NCBI GenBank assembly: GCA_964403795.1
Contig: CAYOHP010000004.1
Coordinates: 60,367-124,366, forward strand
DNA from: CAYOHP01 sp964403795 [NCBI: uncultured bacterium]
GTDB lineage: Bacteria > Muiribacteriota > UBA6191 > CAZXTJ01
Direction of reading: 5' to 3'
Length of the DNA: 64,000 bases
Shown here: positions 59,801 to 64,000 of the stretch, piece after piece
Position numbering within the stretch: position 1 is the stretch's first letter
How the letters are laid out: each line of letters begins with the position of its first letter
Notes under the pieces: model-generated
What the model saw: the letters and a program-made list of their open reading frames with translations, nothing else
Told to the model about the DNA's origin: nothing
Database searches by the model: none
Program-made: the position numbers and the translations under genes

Positions 59801-61359
59801 ACCAGCTCGGTCTTCCGTTCCCCGGCCCGGGCGACGTCCGCCTCTCGCTCGCGCTGGGCGGCTTCGAGGACGGCCCGGTCATGCTCGCGCTGCTCCTCCT
59901 TCATCCCGTGGAGGTCGAGTTGGTAGTCGAGTTCCTGGGCGATCTTCAACGCCAGGCGCTGGTTCAGGTTCCACACCAGCATCTCCCGGCGACGCTCCCG
60001 GACTGCCGCGGCGGTAGGACCTCCCCGCTCGGCCGGGAGCAGGAGCGATTCGTCGAACGTCCGCCAGTCCCCGGGGTTGGCGTAGCCCGGAGGGTCGTTC
60101 CCGTAGTCGTAGTCCTGGACCGCCAGCATGCGCATCAGCGCCCGGCCTTCCGCCTTCTCCCTCTCGACCTTGTCGGTGCGGACATCGAGTTCGGCCGCCA
60201 TGCGCTCGATCGTGTCGCCGAGTTCGCGGTCGGCCCGGGCGGTCGCCCACTCGCGTCGGCGGGCACCCTCCCGTTCCCGGGGGAGCCCTCCGTCCCGGAG
60301 CACCATGGTGACGAGCGGCTTCGCCTCGGTCACGGTCCGGAGCCACCCGGCCCAGTCCACCGGCTTGCCGTCGGAGTCCGAATCCCAGTCGTCGCGGTAG
60401 GCGAGGCGTCGCTCGATGCCGCGGGTCCGGGTGCCGACCTGGGTCTCGAACTCTCCCGGATCGCCGCGTCCCTCCCGGTCGGAGGGCTCGAAGCTCCGGA
60501 GGCGGAGCCGGTCGCCTACCCTCGCCAACTGGTAGAGGGTGGCTTCCTCGGGGCCGTCCTCGGGTCGCCCCAGGAGCGCCAGCCAGGTCCCGGGGAGCGG
60601 CAGCGTCTCGAGCACGATCCGGTTCTCGTTCAGGTCGGCGAGCCAGAGGCCGCGCCCGAGGTCGCGGAGGATCTGCAGTTCCCAGGTCCCGATCTCCTCG
60701 CCTTCCCAGACGCCTTCGAGGAGTGAGGTGGAGACCGGGGGGGCGAAGAGGGCGAAGGCTTCCTCGTGGCGGGCTCGTGCCCGCTTGGCCAGGGCCGACG
60801 CGTCGGGGACCGGTCCCAGGGCGGTCACCGCCCCGGCCAGCTCGGACAGTCGCCGGGACAGGGTCGAGAGCAGGGCCGCCCGGTGCTTGGCCTGGTAGGA
60901 CAGCGAGACCACGCTCTCGGGATCGTCGCTGCCGTGGGCCACCGCCAGCTGGAACTGGGCGTGGTCGGCGGCGGAAGCGGCCTGGACGCAGGCGGCCTGC
61001 ACCATGGCGAACTCCTCGACCAGCGGGACGAGCTGCTCGAAGTACCGGAGCACCGGCTCGGAGGGGAAGGCGAAGCGGGGTGCCCACTCGGCGTCGAACC
61101 GGGCCTGGGTCTCGGGATCGAGCGGGCCCTGGATCCTGGCCATGCTTTCCTTGGCGCGGGCCACCACCCCGGCCCATTGCTCGCCCGTGATCCCGGCGAG
61201 ATCCATCGGGGGCGGGGCGGTGAATCCTGCTCCGGGCGCCGGAATGGGGGCTGCTGCCAGGAGGAACAACGCCAGGGCCGGACCCGCAGGGAGCACCGGG
61301 CGGCAGGGGCGGGGGAAGGCAGGGCGGCGCTTGCTAGGGTGGGAAGCGGATCCGGACAT
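56842..61359 (-). CDS. Giant secreted coiled-coil protein with NTase-like motif near C-terminus
   Basis: A 1,505-aa protein with a signal peptide (LPAGPALALFLLAAAPIPAPGAG). A helical part is followed by a small beta region near 205-300 (LLEGVWEGEEIGTWEL, with lipocalin-like GxW), a long Arg/Glu/Ala coiled coil (about 440-660), an Ala-rich helical part (790-880), a hydrophobic segment (about 1010-1070) and a C-terminal domain. The latter has GFSNSASRGGVG then MDLDLGFV (D1249 and D1251), which fits the 'G-S-x9-13-DhDh' pattern of pol-beta-type nucleotidyltransferases. The family is unknown. The ATG at 61359 has GGAGG 7 bases upstream. The enzymatic role is an inference from a short motif. Confidence 0.75.
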   Translation of the reverse strand: MSGSASHPSKRRPAFPRPCRPVLPAGPALALFLLAAAPIPAPGAGFTAPPPMDLAGITGEQWAGVVARAKESMARIQGPLDPETQARFDAEWAPRFAFPSEPVLRYFEQLVPLVEEFAMVQAACVQAASAADHAQFQLAVAHGSDDPESVVSLSYQAKHRAALLSTLSRRLSELAGAVTALGPVPDASALAKRARARHEEAFALFAPPVSTSLLEGVWEGEEIGTWELQILRDLGRGLWLADLNENRIVLETLPLPGTWLALLGRPEDGPEEATLYQLARVGDRLRLRSFEPSDREGRGDPGEFETQVGTRTRGIERRLAYRDDWDSDSDGKPVDWAGWLRTVTEAKPLVTMVLRDGGLPREREGARRREWATARADRELGDTIERMAAELDVRTDKVEREKAEGRALMRMLAVQDYDYGNDPPGYANPGDWRTFDESLLLPAERGGPTAAAVRERRREMLVWNLNQRLALKIAQELDYQLDLHGMKEEQREHDRAVLEAAQREREADVARAGERKTELVAEVRDDIAADIAKEQGRQQDDLQALAEQQEATRKRIEAELAKVHAEIARLRGQPESRSRERDLELARFRVESLRRDLAGLPAEFSAMAEDRRRTTDLRVGELRAGEAVPVARIDSVHQERVRALEKEKRILADKQAALAARQVRMANDRGGFDLVSIDSILAKARRRVIDEFDVPAYARGVAARLDAELPSTSGSGSSMGFPDPPGRPGGGPLELPWDRARVEAIPATVTEADRLAAARAASAAEARREAQRAHASAAAAADAARVEAEARARAEKIELFQEEIAALTRSLDGVRRTEAELAADDPDRASKLAGLGRDRLSLEASIAAAKDQIRFVETGTYQRTRTPSDDLNQAMMAEDGRTMAVYWQNVDRKISRMDRLIEAARPEDQLALRRRWNDEVEAAIADGCRFERLDQAARKLGDEVVATHAATGRAADREAARAETAIAVAEGVKTATDYAVFGISLWATAGLASPASMLLPTCAESGLAAGYSIATGYLEGGPEAAVKQAAGSFSQAAGLFQTAMDSYQKGVLDHLEAAARDPQKVKGGETGAGLSAMAWALGLEGLKQGAQELIVTPVLTSVKQSMRPSAKGYFGKEEMRFPTLAERREERRFKDREIMGKHLVEKFRTASRNLANAEGAGKSSRELAPFVEQVEIAYRAANSDFHAKNRMKRMARLDEGLGRTWAEVDSREKGRLVQEVRADLSRQGLSTPPMQGFSNSASRGGVGMDLDLGFVEPPRWVQVPSHQDPAKPMLVPNPEYLAWRRSLTRTDPATGRTTVIAPHEYARIAKTAMDESYRRVYGHSPDEAFLEFTWRDSPEAYKDPAWLGVPCDPSRPWADFANVDPRWAGQAADVTGFKSNRLEKIRGKPDELPSMPKYSALVESARGLLKDFDTKLIGGKADTGAFGNEAGYRITVNPASPLGTATPAVRRYFLELRTVLSDLTNGRITPSEAERRLYAFTGGEGLTGVAERLRVVMAARPATGP

Positions 61360-61599
61360 GATGGGCCTCCGCGGCGGGCCCGTCGGCCAGGGCGACACCA
61401 CGGACCCATGTGGCCCGGATGCACCCGGGCTCCTGGTCCCCGCGGAGGCGGCGGGCGCTTCGCCCGCGATTCTATCGGCGACCGGAAGGCACCGGAGACG
61501 GAGGGTGCGTTTCGATACCGAGGGGCGCACCGCGAACGAGGCCCGGCCCTGGGGGGGGGCACGGGCCTCGCTCGCTGCCTGGGCTCGCCGGGTCTTCGC

Positions 61600-62151
61600 C
61601 TACCGGGCGTAGAGCCCGGCGGGGGCGAACACCGCGGCCGGCCCGCCCGAGATCCCGACCGGCGGGATCTCCACCTTCACGGTCTGGCCGTCGATCCGGA
61701 CCTCGACCTTGCCGGGCACGGCCTCGAGGCCCTGTTGGAAGAAGGGCGTCATCCCACCCGGAGCGCGTTCGACGCGCTCGAGTCCGCCGAGCTTCTCGAA
61801 ACGGGTCTCGAACACATGTCCCCCGACCTCGATCCGGGACCCGGCCGAGCCGGCACCGGTCTCGATCTCGATCCAGGCCGACAACACCGGGGCCTCCGCG
61901 AACGGGGTCCCGGCGAAGATCCGGGGACCGAAGTAGGCGCCCACGGTGCGGTTGGTGGAGACGAACCCCATGACCTGGGGTGGCTTCCCCGCGTCGGGCT
62001 GGAACATCACCATCCCGGCCGGGGCGCTGCCTACCGGGGTGTGGACCATGCGGGCCACGTGCAGGATCAGGTCCGGCTGGGTCAGCCCCTTGCGGGTACA
62101 GGCCACCAGGTCGACGCCGCCCTCCCACGACATCCAATTCTCGAGCTTCAC
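61600..62151 (-). CDS. Conserved-looking cytoplasmic protein of unknown function
   Basis: A 183-aa protein without signal peptide or membrane segment, starting with GTG after a strong AAGGAGG ribosome binding site. It is rich in beta pattern (ILHVARMVHTPV, GMVMFQPD, VMGFVSTNRTVGAYFGP, SAWIEIETG, KVEVRIDGQTVKVEIPPVG). No catalytic motif is clear. It lies between the giant coiled-coil gene (240 bases away, same strand) and the secreted metallopeptidase gene. The spacing, ribosome binding site and codon pattern support a real gene. Because neighbours are exported, it could be a cytoplasmic partner, but nothing shows this. Confidence 0.65.
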   Translation of the reverse strand: MKLENWMSWEGGVDLVACTRKGLTQPDLILHVARMVHTPVGSAPAGMVMFQPDAGKPPQVMGFVSTNRTVGAYFGPRIFAGTPFAEAPVLSAWIEIETGAGSAGSRIEVGGHVFETRFEKLGGLERVERAPGGMTPFFQQGLEAVPGKVEVRIDGQTVKVEIPPVGISGGPAAVFAPAGLYAR

Positions 62152-62204
62152 GACGACCTCCTTCCGAGGACGCCGCACTCTACTCCCGCCGGTGGAGGTG
62201 GGGG

Positions 62205-63476
62205 TTACGGAGCGAGGCGGTCGCGGACGGCGCGGATCCAGGCGGCCTTCTTGGGTTCGTTTCTGGAGAGGCGCTCGGCGAAGTCGCGGAAGTCGGGCAC
62301 CACCGGTCCCGAGGTGAGGGTGGCGAGGGTCGGACGGAAGACCTTGAAGAGCTCGGCGAAGCCGAGCGAATCGGTGTCCACTCCGTCTTTCCGGGTGTCG
62401 AAGAGGTCCCAGAGGGCGTAGGCCACCGAGAGCTCCCGCTTCTGGCTGCGGGGAGGATCGATACTTTCGCCGACCTTGCGCCCTGCTTCGAGGTCGAAGC
62501 TGGTGGTGGGCGAGAAGGGCCAGGCGACCATCGGGGCGCCCGGGGAGAAGAGCAGCGCCCCCGAGACGAAGTTCGCCCATCCCTCGGAGAGCGCGAGTCC
62601 CGGTTCGGCCTCGTCCTCGATCTTGTGGGACCCGCCGAGACTCATGAGCACCACGCACTTGTCGCCGGTGATGGCGTGGCCGAGCTCGTGGGCGGCGGTC
62701 GCGTCCCCGTGCTCCCGGGCGACCTGCAGGTAGTGCCGGCCCTTCTTCTCGATCGGCGAGTAGTGGCTCCAGAAGGGGTCGCGGACGGCGTCGCCCGCGT
62801 AGGCATCCGGGTAGGGACCGTCCCGGAAAGGGCGGTTGAAGACGTGCAGCGGGCGAGGATTGCCGAACTTCACGCCCCAGCCGCGCAGGCGGTCCGCCCA
62901 GGCCTTCACCTTGGCCCGGAAGCCGGCGTCGCACTCGTAGAAGACGAGCCCCCGGACCGTGTCGTTCTCGACCGGATTCACCTCATGGGCGCAGGGAACG
63001 GTCTCGGGGTGGCCACCGGGGTGTTCGGCCCGGAAGTGGACGCAGGGCACCCTGGGCAGGGGATCGCTCCCGTGCGGCTTCTTCATGTGGACACAGGGGA
63101 CCGTCCTGCGATGGCCCCCGCAGGGGCCGCTCCGGGTGGCATGGCGAGGGTCGGCGCATGGTGTCCACTCCTCGTGGCCGCCCGGATGCTCCTGGACCGG
63201 GGCGTGGAGGCAGGGGCCGTTCCCGCCCGGGTCGCCGTCGGGGTGATTCTGCGTCCGGTGCTCGCAGGGCCGGGAGAGGGTGTCGCCCTTGGGGTGCTGG
63301 AGGAACACCGTTCCCAGCTCGGCCGCATCCTGGAGCAGGCTCCTGGCTCCGGCTCCGATCCTGGCCATTCCGGAAGCGAGGGCCGGGGGCACGGAGATCT
63401 TGGGAGGAGCGGCCTCGGCGGAGGTCGCCGCGAGCGTCAGGGAGAGGCCGAGCAGGGCGAGTGGGGCAGGGCGCAT
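62205..63476 (-). CDS. Secreted metallopeptidase-like protein with PCxH/HPGGH repeats
   Basis: A 423-aa protein with a signal peptide (LALLGLSLTLAATSAEAAPP). Residues 60-165 form a Cys/His-rich repeat of about 17-20 residues with the pattern PCxH...HPGGHxxxxV; there are seven PC pairs (PCEH, PCLH, PCAD, PCGGH, PCVH twice, PCAH) and four HPxGx turns. HELGH (263-267) follows, with Glu298 in ALSEGWANF, a gluzincin-like zinc site, and then a helical C-terminus. The repeat could bind metal through Cys and His or form disulphides. The ATG has AAAGGA 5 bases upstream. Peptidase activity is inferred from the motif; the protein at 34461 has the same SEGWxN pattern. Confidence 0.75.
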   Translation of the reverse strand: MRPAPLALLGLSLTLAATSAEAAPPKISVPPALASGMARIGAGARSLLQDAAELGTVFLQHPKGDTLSRPCEHRTQNHPDGDPGGNGPCLHAPVQEHPGGHEEWTPCADPRHATRSGPCGGHRRTVPCVHMKKPHGSDPLPRVPCVHFRAEHPGGHPETVPCAHEVNPVENDTVRGLVFYECDAGFRAKVKAWADRLRGWGVKFGNPRPLHVFNRPFRDGPYPDAYAGDAVRDPFWSHYSPIEKKGRHYLQVAREHGDATAAHELGHAITGDKCVVLMSLGGSHKIEDEAEPGLALSEGWANFVSGALLFSPGAPMVAWPFSPTTSFDLEAGRKVGESIDPPRSQKRELSVAYALWDLFDTRKDGVDTDSLGFAELFKVFRPTLATLTSGPVVPDFRDFAERLSRNEPKKAAWIRAVRDRLAP

Positions 63477-63538
63477 GGAATCCTTTCGACCGGGAACACG
63501 GTAGCCCCTTGGTGTTCGCGATCGCTCTTGGGTCGCGG

Positions 63539-64000
63539 TCACCCGATCGGTACGCCCCCCACCCAGACGCCAGAGAGGGCCCCGGTCTCGTCGAAGGCCA
63601 GCACGTCGGCCCTCAGGCCGGGAGCCAGGCGCCCCCGTTCCTCCTCCAGGCCGAGCTGGCGGGCCGGCCCCTCGCTCATCAGGAATGCCACCCGCTCGGT
63701 CGAGAGGCCGAGCCTCCCCAGCAGGAGCCTCCGGAAACCCTCGGGGGGCAGCGAGGAACCGCCCAGGGTGCTCCCGAACAGGATCCCGGCCTCGTCCGGC
63801 CCGACCGCGTACTCGACCCCCCAATGGTGGTAGCGACCTTCGGGCATTCCGGCCAGGGGATGCCCGTCCGAGACCACCACGGCCCGGTCGCCGAGCTCGT
63901 CCAGGGCCAGCCGCAACATCACCGGGTGCACGTGCGCCCCGTCCGCGATCAGCTCCACCCGGGGACTCTCGACCAGGGCCGCGGCCGAGAGCCCGGGACG
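63539..64000 (-). CDS. nagA: N-acetylglucosamine-6-phosphate deacetylase, C-terminal part (cut by window)
   Basis: The frame is open at the window edge, so this is the last 153 residues of a longer gene. The segment ELIADGAHVHP is the classic NagA signature holding a metal/substrate His, followed by VVSDGHPLAGMPEGRYHHWG (with the catalytic Asp), AVGPDEAGILFGSTLGGSS and the C-terminal GRLAPGLRADVLAFDE, which is typical of amidohydrolases. The enzyme deacetylates GlcNAc-6-phosphate in amino-sugar use and cell-wall recycling. NagA and the DppA-type peptidase both suit recycling of peptidoglycan. The 62-base gap before the metallopeptidase gene is too short for much regulation. Confidence 0.85.
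   Translation of the reverse strand, partial: RPGLSAAALVESPRVELIADGAHVHPVMLRLALDELGDRAVVVSDGHPLAGMPEGRYHHWGVEYAVGPDEAGILFGSTLGGSSLPPEGFRRLLLGRLGLSTERVAFLMSEGPARQLGLEEERGRLAPGLRADVLAFDETGALSGVWVGGVPIG

Overview
The window is a 64 kb stretch of very high GC bacterial chromosome. It is densely packed with genes, many joined by 4-base stop/start overlaps (GTGA or ATGA), and no tRNA, rRNA, CRISPR array or transposase was found. The gene content points to a free-living, diderm-like, complex high-GC bacterium (Planctomycetota-, Acidobacteriota- or Myxococcota-like, or a related candidate phylum). It includes several eukaryote-type Ser/Thr kinases with transmembrane tails, pseudopilins, giant signal-peptide proteins, an RRM/glycine-rich RNA-binding protein, many secreted HExxH metallopeptidases and an NPT-HEAT fusion. 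The phylum cannot be fixed without a marker gene. Many genes have a TAnnnT hexamer ending 6-9 nt before the start codon, which suggests leaderless or short-leader transcription.

Layout. 0-7 kb: two divergent pseudopilin operons share a 172-bp promoter region. The minus-strand operon encodes a secreted protein with a YwqJ-like nucleoside/nucleic-acid deaminase domain, then a PilX/GspK-like protein and a pseudopilin. The plus-strand operon encodes a pseudopilin and a membrane Ser/Thr kinase whose tail is shifted out of frame in an extremely G-rich stretch. A 195-bp MITE-like inverted repeat lies at the convergent end of that operon. 7-12 kb: PP1/ApaH-like phosphatase, Dps, an Arg-Asp-repeat membrane protein, an RRM protein, a small secreted protein and an ornithine-cyclodeaminase-like enzyme. 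12-21 kb: a plus-strand run with an MprF-like aminoacyl transferase, a giant secreted HExxH protein, a single-pass protein and an alkyladenine DNA glycosylase, followed by an orphan HAMP sensor with its own apparent promoter. 21-33 kb: NPT-type transporter fused to HEAT repeats, YVTN propeller, Uma2 nuclease-fold protein, SecD without an adjacent SecF, HerA-like ATPase and DppA-type D-aminopeptidase. 33-41 kb: secreted proteins, a LysM-like/HExxH protein, a phospholipase D, a second membrane kinase, and a 66-aa ORF next to an ATP-grasp enzyme. 41-46 kb: coupled M36 and M28 exopeptidases. 46-50 kb: a frameshifted class III cyclase, a Cys-rich membrane protein, a third kinase and an SDR. 50-63.5 kb: two giant convergent secreted proteins (1,748 and 1,505 aa) around a lipocalin-like protein, then a secreted metallopeptidase with a Cys/His repeat. 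The window ends inside nagA.

How the genes fit together. The dominant theme is the cell envelope and exterior: export (SecD, pseudopilins), surface and secreted enzymes, envelope lipid modification (MprF, PLD) and transmembrane phosphorylation signalling (three kinases, a phosphatase, a cyclase and a HAMP sensor). The most unusual content is the set of giant secreted proteins. One carries a deaminase signature of the kind known from polymorphic toxins, and two carry weak nucleotidyltransferase-like motifs. Its genetic coupling to pseudopilins suggests a secretion-linked effector or surface system.
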